Assembly (NCBI RefSeq): GCF_009709575.1
Contig: NZ_WIXO01000001.1
Coordinates: 2,978,001 to 3,042,000 of the forward strand
From: Streptomyces taklimakanensis
GTDB lineage: Bacteria > Actinomycetota > Actinomycetes > Streptomycetales > Streptomycetaceae
DNA length: 64,000 nt
Direction of reading: 5' to 3'
Made by a program: the position numbers and the translations under genes. Positions 18,296 through 27,015 of the stretch are shown piece after piece. Below the pieces are notes generated by a model that was given only the letters and a program-made list of their open reading frames with translations, searched no databases and was not told the origin of the DNA. Each line of letters opens with the position of its first letter. Positions within the stretch are counted from its first letter, which is position 1.

Positions 18296-19033
18296 GTGTA
18301 CGAGGAGTGGCGCTCCCGACGGGTGACCGGCGCGGTGGTGTGGCGCCGGGAGGCGCTCCCGGACGCCCGTCGGGCCGGGGGACCGGTCCGGGTGCTGCCG
18401 GACGGCTGCATGGACGTGATCTGGACGGACGGCGGGCTGCTGGTGGCCGGCCCCGACACTCGGGCGCACCTCGTCGAGGACCGTGCCCCGGGGCCCGTTG
18501 GGTCCGGGAGGCGCTCCCGCGGCGCCGAGCACGTGGGCCTGCGCTTCGCCCCGGGCACCGGACCGCGCGTCCTGGGCCTGCCGGCCTGCGAGCTGCGGGA
18601 CGCGCGGGTGCCGCTGGCCGCCCTCTGGCCGGAGCGGAGGGTGCGGGAGCTGACCGAGCGGGTGGCGCAGGCGTCGGACAAGGCGGCGGTGCTGGAGGAG
18701 ATGGCCGTCGGGCGGCTGCGCGAGGCGCCGGACGACCCGCTGGTGCGGGCGGTGGCGATCGGGCTGCGGGACGGCGGGAGCGTCGCCGGGGTGGCGCGCG
18801 GGGTGGGGCTGAGCGAGCGGCAGCTCCACCGCCGCTCGCTGGCGGCCTTCGGGTACGGGCCGAAGACGTTGGCGCGGGTGCTCCGGCTGGTGCGGGCGCT
18901 GAGCTTGGCCCGCGGAGGCGCGCCGCCGGCGTCGGTGGCGGTGGCGGCCGGGTACGCGGACCAGGCCCATCTGTCGCGCGAGGTGAGGGCGTTGGCCGGG
19001 ATTCAGCTCTCGGTGCTGCTGTCGGGAGCCTGA
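18296..19033 (+). CDS. AraC family transcriptional regulator
   Basis: 245 aa from GTG 18296, with GGGAGG just upstream. The N-terminal half (VRVLPDGCMDVIWTDGGLLV, VGLRFAPGTGPRVLGLPA) is the small-ligand domain seen in a large actinobacterial AraC subgroup. The C-terminal part has two helix-turn-helices (SVAGVARGVGLSERQLHRRS and VAVAAGYADQAHLSREVRAL). Its 3' end overlaps the convergent VOC gene by 31 bp, and in such pairs the regulator often controls the neighbour; that is inference. Confidence 0.88.
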   Translation: MYEEWRSRRVTGAVVWRREALPDARRAGGPVRVLPDGCMDVIWTDGGLLVAGPDTRAHLVEDRAPGPVGSGRRSRGAEHVGLRFAPGTGPRVLGLPACELRDARVPLAALWPERRVRELTERVAQASDKAAVLEEMAVGRLREAPDDPLVRAVAIGLRDGGSVAGVARGVGLSERQLHRRSLAAFGYGPKTLARVLRLVRALSLARGGAPPASVAVAAGYADQAHLSREVRALAGIQLSVLLSGA

Positions 19034-19431
19034 TCCCCGCCCGGCAGGGGGGCGAAGAGGGAGATCCCGTTGCCGTCCGGATCGAGGACGATGGCGTACC
19101 GCTGTCCCCAGAAGGCGTCCCAGGGTTCCTTGTGTCCGGTGTACCCGGCCCGCGTCAGCTCCCCGTACTGCCGGTCGACGTCGGCCGGGTCGTCGCAGCG
19201 GAAGGCCAGGCCCATGCGGTCGCCGCCCCGTGGCGGGGTCCAGTCGGGGTCGAAGGAGCGGACGGTCTCGATGGTGTCCCAGGCGATGCGCAGCCCGCCC
19301 GGCAGCGCCGCCTCCACGTGGGGCAGTCCGTCGGCGTCGGCGGGGATGTCGAGCCCGAGGCGGCGGTAGAACGCGAGCGAGGCGGCCATGTCGGTCACGG
19401 TCAGGCCGATGAGGTCGAAGCGAGGTGCCAT
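19003..19431 (-). CDS. VOC (glyoxalase-like) protein
   Basis: 142 aa from ATG 19431. It has the babbab VOC pattern: FDLIGLTVTDMAASLAFYRR at the N-terminus, a central MGLAFRCDDPADVDRQY and WGQRYAIVLDPDGNGISLFA at the end with a metal-ligand-like His/Glu region not fully conserved. Members are metal-dependent lyases, dioxygenases or antibiotic-binding proteins; this one cannot be assigned. It converges with, and overlaps by 31 bp, the AraC regulator. Confidence 0.83.
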   Translation of the reverse strand: MAPRFDLIGLTVTDMAASLAFYRRLGLDIPADADGLPHVEAALPGGLRIAWDTIETVRSFDPDWTPPRGGDRMGLAFRCDDPADVDRQYGELTRAGYTGHKEPWDAFWGQRYAIVLDPDGNGISLFAPLPGGDQAPDSSTES

Positions 19432-19575
19432 GTGGGCACGCTATGCGGCGGGTGGCCCGGTGGTCTTGAAGGAATCGGACGTCCTCGGGTCCGTTCTGGG
19501 GCGTGGTGTCCGACGGCGGGCTCGGAATCCGCCTCACCACCGCCGCACGGCACCGGGCCGGCCTAGGCTGCGATC

Positions 19576-20028
19576 ATGAGCGATCTCGACATACGGCCCG
19601 CGGCGGCCGGCGATCTGGGCGCCATCGTGGACATGCTCGCCGACGACCCGCTGGGCGCGCGGCGCGAGTCGCCCGGTGACCTCGCCCCCTACCGCGCGGC
19701 CTTCGAGGAGATCGCCGCCGACCCCCGGCAGCACCTGGTGGTCGCCGTCCGCGGCGGCCGGGTCGTCGGCACGCTCCAGCTCACCGTCGTTCCCGGGCTG
19801 TCGCGGCGCGGTGCGAGCCGTTCGCTCGTCGAGGCCGTGCGCGTCCACTCCGACGAACGCGGCGGCGGTCTGGGCACCCGGTTGATCGAGTGGGCGATCG
19901 AGGAGTCGCGCCGGCAGGGCTGTGCCCTGGTCCAGCTCACCTCCGACGCCACCCGCGCGGACGCCCACCGGTTCTACGAGCGGCTGGGCTTCGTCGCCTC
20001 GCACGTGGGTTTCAAGCTGGTGTTCTGA
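19576..20028 (+). CDS. GNAT family N-acetyltransferase
   Basis: 150 aa from ATG 19576. IRPAAAGDLGAIVDMLADD is the usual start, VVGTLQLTVVPGLSRRGASR the central strand, and VHSDERGGGLGTRLIEWAIE holds the acetyl-CoA pyrophosphate loop (RGGGLG). HRFYERLGF is the C-terminal motif. It transfers acetyl from acetyl-CoA to an unknown amine. Confidence 0.88.
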   Translation: MSDLDIRPAAAGDLGAIVDMLADDPLGARRESPGDLAPYRAAFEEIAADPRQHLVVAVRGGRVVGTLQLTVVPGLSRRGASRSLVEAVRVHSDERGGGLGTRLIEWAIEESRRQGCALVQLTSDATRADAHRFYERLGFVASHVGFKLVF

Positions 20029-20509
20029 GGACCGGCGCCACGGGCCGGCCGCCTCTCGCGGAGGTCCGCCTGGCCCGTTCGGGGTCCTCGACGGACTCCG
20101 AACGGCTCGCGGTGTTGCTCGCCGAAGGCCCGGACGAGGTGGTTCACCATGGGGACGACCGTCCGGCCGGTGGCGCGGCCCGCGCTCCCCGCCCCGAGTG
20201 GGCGATGCGTTCGCCGGGGCCGTCGGGTCGATGGCCGCGCGGGCGCGGGCCGGGTTGTCCACAGGGTGTGGACGAGTGTTTTGTTCGCGGCCCGACAGGC
20301 AGGTGCGCGCCCGAGGTGCGACGGCGTGGACGACCGTCCACCACCGCCGTCTCCTCCTCCGCCGCCGACCGGGCGGCACCCGATGGCCCCTCACCGGGGG
20401 GAGCAACGCAGAAGATGCAGGGAAAAAGGGTGAATGGCGTGAAACCGCACGAAAATCTCCCCTGTGGAAAACGGTGGCGACTGTCGGTGGGGGTGTGGAG
20501 AGTGGTCGC
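20029..20509. other. Intergenic region with DnaA-box-like sites
   Basis: No gene is convincing in these 481 bp. It contains TTGTCCACA (20255-20263), a perfect Streptomyces-preferred DnaA box, with the inverted TCGTCCACA 3 bp away (20267-20275), and TTTTCCACA on the minus strand at 20463-20471. The boxes are consistent with DnaA titration or regulatory sites. Confidence 0.5.
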
Positions 20510-21949
20510 ATGATCACTTCCAACGGAGAATCCGACTCGCGCGAGGACGCCGGGTTGCTGCCCGAGACCCGGCGCGCGCTCGGCCACGGGCTGGCCGTCG
20601 CACAGGCCGAGGGACGGGTGCCGTCGGCCGTCGCGGCCGTGGTGCGCGACGGACGGACGGTGTGGACGGGGAAGCGCGGCGGCGCGGTCGCGGCCGGCGG
20701 TGAGGAGCCGGAGGGAGGGGAGCCGACCCCCCACACCCAGTACCGGATCGGTTCGCTCACCAAGACGTTCGTCGCCGTGCAGGTGATGCGGCTGCGCGAC
20801 GCGGGGCTGCTCGATCTGGCCGACCCGCTCGGCAGGTATCTGGAGGTGCCCGCCGAGGCCGGGGAGGAGCCGGCCTCGGCGACGATCGCCCAACTGCTGT
20901 CCCACTCCGGCGGGCTGGCCGCCGAACCGCGCGGCCCCTGGTGGGAGCGGACGCCCGGTGAACTGCGTTCCGAGCCGGCGGACCTGTTCGGCGAGCGTCC
21001 CGTGCGGCACCCCGCCGGGCGGCGGCACCACTACTCCAACCTCGGCTACGCGCTGCTGGGCGCCCTCGTGGAGCGACTGCGCGGCGCACCCTGGAGCGAC
21101 GTACTGCGCGAGGAGGTGCTCCGACCGCTGGGCATGGACCGCACGACGCCGCTGCCCGAGGAACCGTACGCCCGTGGCTGGGCGGTGCACCCGTGGGCGG
21201 ACGCGGTGCTGCCCGAACCGCTCTGCGACACCGGACGGATGGCACCCGCCGGACAGCTGTGGTCCACGGCCGCGGACCTGTGCCGCTTCGCGGCGTTCCT
21301 GACCGCCGGTGACGACCGGGTGCTCGGCGCGGAGAGCCTCGCGGAGATGCGCACTCCGGCGGTGGCCCCGGAGGCCTCCGGTTGGGACCAGTCGTACGGG
21401 CTGGGCATGCAACTGGTGCGTTCCGGCGGGAGGTTGCTGGCCGGGCACACCGGCTCCATGCCGGGGTTCCTCGCCGCCGTGTGGACCGCGCCGGAGGAGC
21501 GCCTGGCGAGCGTGGTCCTGGCCAACGCCACCGCGGGGCTGCCGGTGGGAGGTCTGGCCGCCGAACTGTTGGACACCGTGGCCGAGCGCGAGCCGTCCCT
21601 CCCACCGCCCTGGCGTCCCCGCTCGGCGGCCGATCCGGAGCTGTTGGCGCTGACCGGGCCCTGGTACTGGGGGCCGTCCGGGTTCGCGCTGCGGCTGCGC
21701 GAGGGGCGGGCGCTGGAGCTGGTGCCGCTCGGCGGCAGGGGACGGGCCTCCCGCTTCCGCCCGGAGGCGGACGGCACCTGGACGGGGCTGGACGGCTACT
21801 ACGCGGGGGAGACGCTGCGCGTGGCGCGCGACGCGGACGGCGGGGTGAGCCATCTGGACCTGGGGACGTTCGTCTTCACCCGGCACCCGTACGATCCGCA
21901 GGCGCCGGTGCCGGGCGGGGTGGACCCCGAGGGGTGGCGCGCGGACTGA
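20510..21949 (+). CDS. Serine hydrolase of the beta-lactamase/class C family
   Basis: 479 aa from ATG 20510 (MITSNGESDSRED). The beta-lactamase fold motifs are visible: SxxK in IGSLTKTFVAVQVM (about residue 82), YxN in HHYSNLGYALLGA, and HTGSMPGF in place of KTG. After about residue 370 a beta-rich C-terminal domain follows (TGPWYWGPSGFALRL, LDGYYAGETLRVA). Family members are D-aminopeptidases, esterases or carboxypeptidases. No signal peptide is evident, so it is probably cytoplasmic. Confidence 0.87.
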   Translation: MITSNGESDSREDAGLLPETRRALGHGLAVAQAEGRVPSAVAAVVRDGRTVWTGKRGGAVAAGGEEPEGGEPTPHTQYRIGSLTKTFVAVQVMRLRDAGLLDLADPLGRYLEVPAEAGEEPASATIAQLLSHSGGLAAEPRGPWWERTPGELRSEPADLFGERPVRHPAGRRHHYSNLGYALLGALVERLRGAPWSDVLREEVLRPLGMDRTTPLPEEPYARGWAVHPWADAVLPEPLCDTGRMAPAGQLWSTAADLCRFAAFLTAGDDRVLGAESLAEMRTPAVAPEASGWDQSYGLGMQLVRSGGRLLAGHTGSMPGFLAAVWTAPEERLASVVLANATAGLPVGGLAAELLDTVAEREPSLPPPWRPRSAADPELLALTGPWYWGPSGFALRLREGRALELVPLGGRGRASRFRPEADGTWTGLDGYYAGETLRVARDADGGVSHLDLGTFVFTRHPYDPQAPVPGGVDPEGWRAD

Positions 21950-22580
21950 CACCCGGAGGCGGGGGTCCGCGAGAGCGGCTGCCGGGCCGCCGGGACGTGT
22001 CGAGGGCGCGGGTGCGGAGCCGGCCCGACGCGTCCGGAGTGGGGCCCTCCGCCGTTTCGGCGGTCGCGTTCGGTCGAATACCGGCGGCCGGGAAAGGGGC
22101 GGGGTCCGTCATGGAAAAGTACGGACACATCGCTCTCGCCGGTCTTCCGCCGACCGCCCGGAGGGAGTGAAGATCCCGTACGGGAGGTGTGCCCGACCCG
22201 CGACGGGGCATCCGGTGGGACGGGTCGCCGGAGGACGGGGCCGCACCGCCCCGCGCCTCCACCGGGCGGTGAATCCCCAGCTCCGAGCGGGGGGTTCCCG
22301 GCCCGGTCGCGGAGCCGTGCGCGGGCGGTCCGGGGTGGGCGGAGGAGGAGCGGGTCGCCCCGGAACCCCGGCGCGGCGCGGGCGGTCGAATTACCGGAAC
22401 CGCTATGGGTGCTTGTGTATCGGCGGGTCGCCGGTATGGTCGAGTCCACATCACCGCACATGCCTGCTCAAGCAAATCCGCGGCCGATGACACGGGGAGA
22501 TCCGAACGGGTGGTTTCCGCCTTCGGGGCGCCTTTGGAAGTTGCCGGACCTATCGGAAGATGTTCGAGGCGAGACTGACC
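21950..22580. other. Intergenic region, promoter of the globin-reductase gene
   Basis: About 630 bp without a supported gene. A candidate promoter is TTGTGT (22413-22418) and TATGGT (22435-22440) with 16-bp spacing. A 19-codon open frame at 22111-22170 has no family support. Confidence 0.4.
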
Positions 22581-23969
22581 ATGGCCACTACGTCCGCAGA
22601 CAACGGGCTTCCACGGGAGACGGCCGGCGGCCCGCCCTCGGCGGGCCGCGACGGTGGTGACGGAGGCGGGGAGTGGAGCTGGTTCGCCCCGGGTGAGGGA
22701 GAGAGGAGCGCGGCGCGGTCGTCCCGTCCCGACCCCGACCCCGGATCCGGTCCGACCCCCGCTCCCGCCCCCGTGACGGGCCGCCGCCCGGAGTCCGGGT
22801 CCGAGCCGGACTTCCCCGCCAACCCCGGTTACGGCAAGCTCGACCCGTCCCACGACGTGGCGCTGATCCGCCGCACCCTGGACGAGATCGAGCCGATATC
22901 CCAGGCCGTCACCTCGTACTTCTACGCCCTGCTCTTCGTGCGGCACCCGGAGCTGCGCGCCCTGTTCCCCGCCGCCATGGACGCCCAGCGCGACCGGCTC
23001 TTCCGGGCACTGCTCACCGCTGCCCGGCTCATCGACGACAGCCGCGTGCTGGTGGAGTACCTCTCCCACCTCGGTCGCGGGCACCGCAAGTACGGCACCC
23101 GGCCCGAGCACTACCCCGCCGTCGGCGAGTGCCTGATCGACGCGCTCACCCGCTACGCCGTGAACAGTTGGGACGAGCAGACCGAGGCCGCCTGGGTGCG
23201 GGCCTACACGGCCATCTCCCAGGTCATGATCGACGCCGCTGCCGAGGACGAGCGGCACGCGCCCGCCTGGTGGCACGCCGAGGTGGTCTCGCACGAGATG
23301 CGGACCTCCGACATCGCCGTCATCACCGTCCGGCCCGACCATCCCTATCCCTTCCGGGCCGGGCAGTACGCCAGTGTCGAGACGCCCTGGTGGCCGAAGG
23401 TGTGGCGGAACTACTCCCTGGCGTGCGCCCCGCGCCCCGACGGCCTGTTGGTCTTCCACGTCAAGGCCGTGCCCGCGGGCTGGGTCTCCACCGCGCTCGT
23501 CCACCGCGCCCGTCCCGGCGACGTCCTGCGGCTCGGCTCCCCGGCCGGGACGATGACGGTGAACCACTCCTCCGACAACGGGCTGCTCTGTCTGGGCGGC
23601 AGCACCGGCATCGCGCCGATCAAGGCACTGGTCGAGGACGTCGTCGGGCACGGCCGGGCCCGACCGGTCGAGGTGTTCTACGGCGCCCGCAGCGACCAGG
23701 ACCTGTACGACCTGGAGTCCCTGCGCGAGCTGGAACTGCGGCACCGCTGGCTGACGGTGCGCCCGGTGGTCGAGGGACCTGCGGACGGCCTCGTCGGCCG
23801 GCTCCCGGACGCCGTGCGGCAGTGCGGCCCGTGGCACTCCTACGACGGCTATCTGTCCGGGCCGCCCGGGATGATCCGCAGCGGTGTGGAAGCGCTGGTG
23901 GGCTCCGGCATCCCCGCCCACCGCATACGGCACGACTCCCTCGACGGCCAGGCCGCCGCGAGGGGCTGA
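22581..23969 (+). CDS. Flavohaemoglobin-like protein (globin plus FAD/NAD reductase)
   Basis: About 462 aa from ATG 22581; ATG 22560 is an alternative start with a poorly placed ribosome site. After a disordered Pro-rich N-terminus of about 80 residues comes a globin domain (ISQAVTSYFYALLFVRHPEL, then GRGHRKYGTRPEHY with the likely proximal His), an FAD-binding barrel (FRAGQYASVETPWW, WRNYSLACAPR, the RxYS motif) and an NAD(P) domain (CLGGSTGIAPIKALVEDV). Such proteins turn nitric oxide into nitrate or reduce O2. It is followed 12 bp later by a flavin-binding PPOX gene, probably in one operon. Confidence 0.88.
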   Translation: MATTSADNGLPRETAGGPPSAGRDGGDGGGEWSWFAPGEGERSAARSSRPDPDPGSGPTPAPAPVTGRRPESGSEPDFPANPGYGKLDPSHDVALIRRTLDEIEPISQAVTSYFYALLFVRHPELRALFPAAMDAQRDRLFRALLTAARLIDDSRVLVEYLSHLGRGHRKYGTRPEHYPAVGECLIDALTRYAVNSWDEQTEAAWVRAYTAISQVMIDAAAEDERHAPAWWHAEVVSHEMRTSDIAVITVRPDHPYPFRAGQYASVETPWWPKVWRNYSLACAPRPDGLLVFHVKAVPAGWVSTALVHRARPGDVLRLGSPAGTMTVNHSSDNGLLCLGGSTGIAPIKALVEDVVGHGRARPVEVFYGARSDQDLYDLESLRELELRHRWLTVRPVVEGPADGLVGRLPDAVRQCGPWHSYDGYLSGPPGMIRSGVEALVGSGIPAHRIRHDSLDGQAAARG

Positions 23970-23981
23970 GGTGGCACACGA

Positions 23982-25127
23982 GTGAGACGGAACGTGAACC
24001 ACGGCGTGAACCACGACGTGGACGCCAGGGAAAACGCCAGGGAAGACGTCAGGGAAGCGACCGACGCGACCATGATGCTCGGAACGGTCCGCGGGGAAGG
24101 CGAGGGACGACGTCCCGCGCGGTCGGCGGCAGCGGACGACGGGCGGAGCGGGACGTCGGCGGAGGACGCCGTCGGGACGGGCGACACCTCCACGCACCGG
24201 CGGCCCGGCAGCGACGGCGAACACGAGGTGCAGCGGAGGCTGGGCACCACCGCGCGCGCCGACCGCTTCTACGACGACCAGATGCTCGACCACCTCAACG
24301 AGCGGATGCGGGAGTTCGTCGGGCAACAGGAGATGTTCTTCCTGGCCACCTCCGACCGGCACGGCGAGTGCGACAACTCCTTCCGGGCCGGCCCGCCGGG
24401 CTTCCTGCACGTGGTGGACGAGCGGACCCTGGTCTACCCCGAGTACCGGGGCAACGGCGTGCACGCCAGCCTGGGCAACATCGAGGAGAACCCGCATCTG
24501 GGCATCCTGCTGATCGACTTCTTCCGTTCCCGGGTCGGTCTGCACATCAACGGCCGTGCGGAGGTCGTGGAGGACGCCGAGATACGCCGGGCCGTGCCCG
24601 ACCTGCCCGTGGACTCCGTGCCCGGTCGCCGGGCGCTGGTGTGGGTGCGGGTGACGGTGGAGGAGGCGTACATCCACTGCGCCAAGCACATCCCACACCT
24701 CCAGAAGGCGCCCAAGGGAACGCCGCGCGACTGGGGCACGGACGACCACCGGCGCAAGGGCGGCGACTTCTTCGGGGTGGCGGAGGGCGCCCGTGGGCGC
24801 GCCGCCGACCACCGGCCGAACCATGAGCCCACGGCACCGGACGACCGGCCGGCGCCGGTGCCCGCCGCGGGGCCGCCCACCCCGCAGCCGCCCGCCCCGC
24901 AGCAGTCCACCCAGCAGCCGCCCGCCCCGCGGACGCCGGATCCGGAACCCGCCTCCTCGGAACCGGTGCCCCCCGCCCCGGGCGGGGAGCTCGTTCCGGC
25001 CGGAGCCGGCCTGCCCGACGCCGACGACCCGACGGCCTGGCAGGCGCTCGCCGAGCGCATCCTGGCCAGGGCCCTCAGCCGTGGCGAGGAGACCGAACAG
25101 GCCCGGTACACCGACTGGTTCGGCTGA
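23982..25127 (+). CDS. Pyridoxamine 5'-phosphate oxidase family (FMN-binding) protein
   Basis: 381 aa from GTG 23982. Residues about 1-85 are low-complexity; they contain three 12-bp tandem units (24024-24059) encoding AREN/ARED/VREA. The PPOX split barrel follows: FVGQQEMFFLATSDRHGECD, PGFLHVVDERTLVYPEYRGN, LGNIEENPHLGILLIDFF and VEEAYIHCAKHIPHLQK. The C-terminal 120 residues are Pro-rich. The core is like general-stress FMN reductase proteins. Twelve bp after the globin-reductase gene, it may act with it in redox stress; that is inferred. The true start may lie further inside. Confidence 0.82.
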   Translation: MRRNVNHGVNHDVDARENAREDVREATDATMMLGTVRGEGEGRRPARSAAADDGRSGTSAEDAVGTGDTSTHRRPGSDGEHEVQRRLGTTARADRFYDDQMLDHLNERMREFVGQQEMFFLATSDRHGECDNSFRAGPPGFLHVVDERTLVYPEYRGNGVHASLGNIEENPHLGILLIDFFRSRVGLHINGRAEVVEDAEIRRAVPDLPVDSVPGRRALVWVRVTVEEAYIHCAKHIPHLQKAPKGTPRDWGTDDHRRKGGDFFGVAEGARGRAADHRPNHEPTAPDDRPAPVPAAGPPTPQPPAPQQSTQQPPAPRTPDPEPASSEPVPPAPGGELVPAGAGLPDADDPTAWQALAERILARALSRGEETEQARYTDWFG

Positions 25128-25254
25128 GCGGGCCGGTTCCCCGGCACCCCCGACGCCCGGCCCCCCCCGACGCCCGGCCCCCCGACGCCCGGCGGCCCTG
25201 ACGGTCGCCGGGCCGACGCCGTCGGGGCACCACCGTCGGGGCACCACCGGCGGG

Positions 25255-25764
25255 TTACCCCAGATCCGGTGCCAGCAGGGCCAGCACGCCCTCGATGTTG
25301 GTGGTCAGGAAGTCCCGCAGCCTGGGCGGCACCACGTTCACGGAGGCGATGCCCGCCCGCGTGAAGGGGACGCGGACGACCTCGTACTCGCCGCGCGGTT
25401 CGTCCACCTCGGGGCCGTGGCGGCGCGAGAGGTCCATCGAGACCAGCCGGCAGACGAAGAAGTGCTGCACCTTCACGCCCGGTCCGAAGCCCGGATCGGC
25501 GGCCTCCGGATCCTCTGCGGGATCGTGGCCGACGGTGTCGACGAAGGCCGGGACCACATCGGTGACCTTCGCCCCCAACTCCTCGTCCACCTCCCGGTGG
25601 AGGGCGTCGACGACGGTCGCGTCCTCCGGCTCGACACCACCGCCCGGAGTGATCCAGTACGGATCGCGGCCGGGCTTGGTGCGCTTGATCAGGACCAGTT
25701 CGTCGTCGTCGAGCAGGATGGCCCGGGCGGTGCGTTTGACCACGGGGCGCGCGTCGGCGGTCAT
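25255..25764 (-). CDS. NUDIX hydrolase
   Basis: 169 aa from ATG 25764 (MTADARPVVKRTARA). The Nudix box is GGGVEPEDATVVDALHREVD followed by EELGAKV, with the REVDEE metal-binding core. IKRTKPGRDPYWITPGGG precedes it. These enzymes hydrolyse nucleoside diphosphates linked to another group; substrate unknown. The upstream gap from 25128 is filled with GC-rich short repeats (CCGACGCCCGGCC and GTCGGGGCACCACC copies) and may hold a terminator. Confidence 0.85.
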   Translation of the reverse strand: MTADARPVVKRTARAILLDDDELVLIKRTKPGRDPYWITPGGGVEPEDATVVDALHREVDEELGAKVTDVVPAFVDTVGHDPAEDPEAADPGFGPGVKVQHFFVCRLVSMDLSRRHGPEVDEPRGEYEVVRVPFTRAGIASVNVVPPRLRDFLTTNIEGVLALLAPDLG

Positions 25765-25840
25765 GGGGAAGATCTGGCCCGGCGCCGGGTCGGCGAAACC
25801 TCCACCGCGGCGCGGGACCGCGGAGCACCGACGCTCCCCG

Positions 25841-26740
25841 TCACCAGTCGGCGGCCGCCCGCAACAGCCACTCGTGCGCCCGCGCGATGTGCGGCTGCGC
25901 CAGCGAACCGGGGCGTACCGCGAGGAAGTAGGTGCGCAACGGGGGCACGAGCGGGTCGAACAGGGCGACGACCCGGCCACGGTCCAGCGCCTCCCGGCAC
26001 ACGTAGCGCGGCAGCACCGCCATCCCCGCCCCCGCCGCGACGCACTCCAGCACCGCCCTCAGGTCGGGCACGACGATCACGCCGGAGCGACGCGGGGGCG
26101 GTTCCTCGAAGACCGTGGACCAGTAGCGGGTCAGCAGCGGAAGACCCTCGTGGACGCAGACCACCGGCACGCCCTCCAACGCGGCCGGCCCCCTGGCCCG
26201 TACCGCGTCCGGTCCGCCGGTCCGGTCGGCCCAGTGTTCCGCGGCGACCAGCACCTTCTCCTCGTCGCACAGGGGAGTGGCGGTCAGCAGCGGGCCGCGC
26301 GGCCGGGAGGGGAGGATCGCCAGGTCGTGCCGGCCGTCCGCCAACCCCTGCAGGCTCTCCTCCGAGGAGCAGAACGCGGCGCGGATCGCGAGTCCCTGGC
26401 GAACCAGCGGTACGAGGGCCGGCATGGCCCGTAAGGAGGTGAACTCCGGCGGGCCGGTGAGGTGGAGGGCGCGGGTGGGGGCGGCGGGGTCCAGGTCGCC
26501 GCGGGCGATCTCCTGGAGGGCGTCCAGGTGCGGGGCCACCTTGTGGGCCAGTTCGTCACCGACGCCGGTGGGGGTGACGCCGCGGGCGCCGCGCAGGAAC
26601 AGCGGACGCCCCACCTGCCGCTCCAGCGAGCGGATCTGGCCGGTGACGGCGGGTTGGGAGAGCCCGAGCAGCGCGGCGGCACGGGTGAACGAACCGGCCC
26701 GGTGCACGGCGAGGAAGGTGCGCAGCAGGGCCAGATCCAT
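25841..26740 (-). CDS. LysR family transcriptional regulator
   Basis: 299 aa from ATG 26740. The N-terminal winged helix is classical (DLALLRTFLAVHRAGSFTRA, GLSQPAVTGQIRSLERQVGR, PLFLRGARGVTPT), followed by the periplasmic-binding-like effector domain. It reads toward the NUDIX gene 76 bp away. Upstream, 26741-26905 contains AT-richer sequence that may be its promoter; no divergent target gene is adjacent, since the next gene ends there. Confidence 0.9.
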   Translation of the reverse strand: MDLALLRTFLAVHRAGSFTRAAALLGLSQPAVTGQIRSLERQVGRPLFLRGARGVTPTGVGDELAHKVAPHLDALQEIARGDLDPAAPTRALHLTGPPEFTSLRAMPALVPLVRQGLAIRAAFCSSEESLQGLADGRHDLAILPSRPRGPLLTATPLCDEEKVLVAAEHWADRTGGPDAVRARGPAALEGVPVVCVHEGLPLLTRYWSTVFEEPPPRRSGVIVVPDLRAVLECVAAGAGMAVLPRYVCREALDRGRVVALFDPLVPPLRTYFLAVRPGSLAQPHIARAHEWLLRAAADW

Positions 26741-26905
26741 GTCTCGGCTCCCTCCCGTCGGCGTCGACCGCCCCTTCCGCAGTGCTTCCCGCGGATACGG
26801 GACGTGATGAACGATAAGCGGGGTGATGGGTGGGTGTCGATATGGTGATTGGACAATGACACTCGGTCAACTAGCCTTGACCTTGCGCATTCCACGCGCG
26901 TCGCA

Positions 26906-26946
26906 CGGGCGGCTTGAGACACGAGGGGGGAGTCTCAAGCCGCCCG
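26906..26946. terminator. Hairpin terminator after the cystathionine lyase gene
   Basis: A perfect 15-bp stem (26906-26920 with 26932-26946) and an 11-base purine-rich loop lies 69 bp beyond the stop of the leftward cystathionine lyase gene. Confidence 0.85.
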
Positions 26947-27015
26947 CGTTTCCCGCTCGACGAGGGGCGGTACGGGCCGGCGAGGCGCCACACGGACGGC
27001 GCGGACGGACGGTGT

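Noticed and set aside
22111-22170. A 19-codon frame upstream of the globin-reductase gene
   Set aside because: Weak ribosome site and no conserved sequence; kept only as a note.
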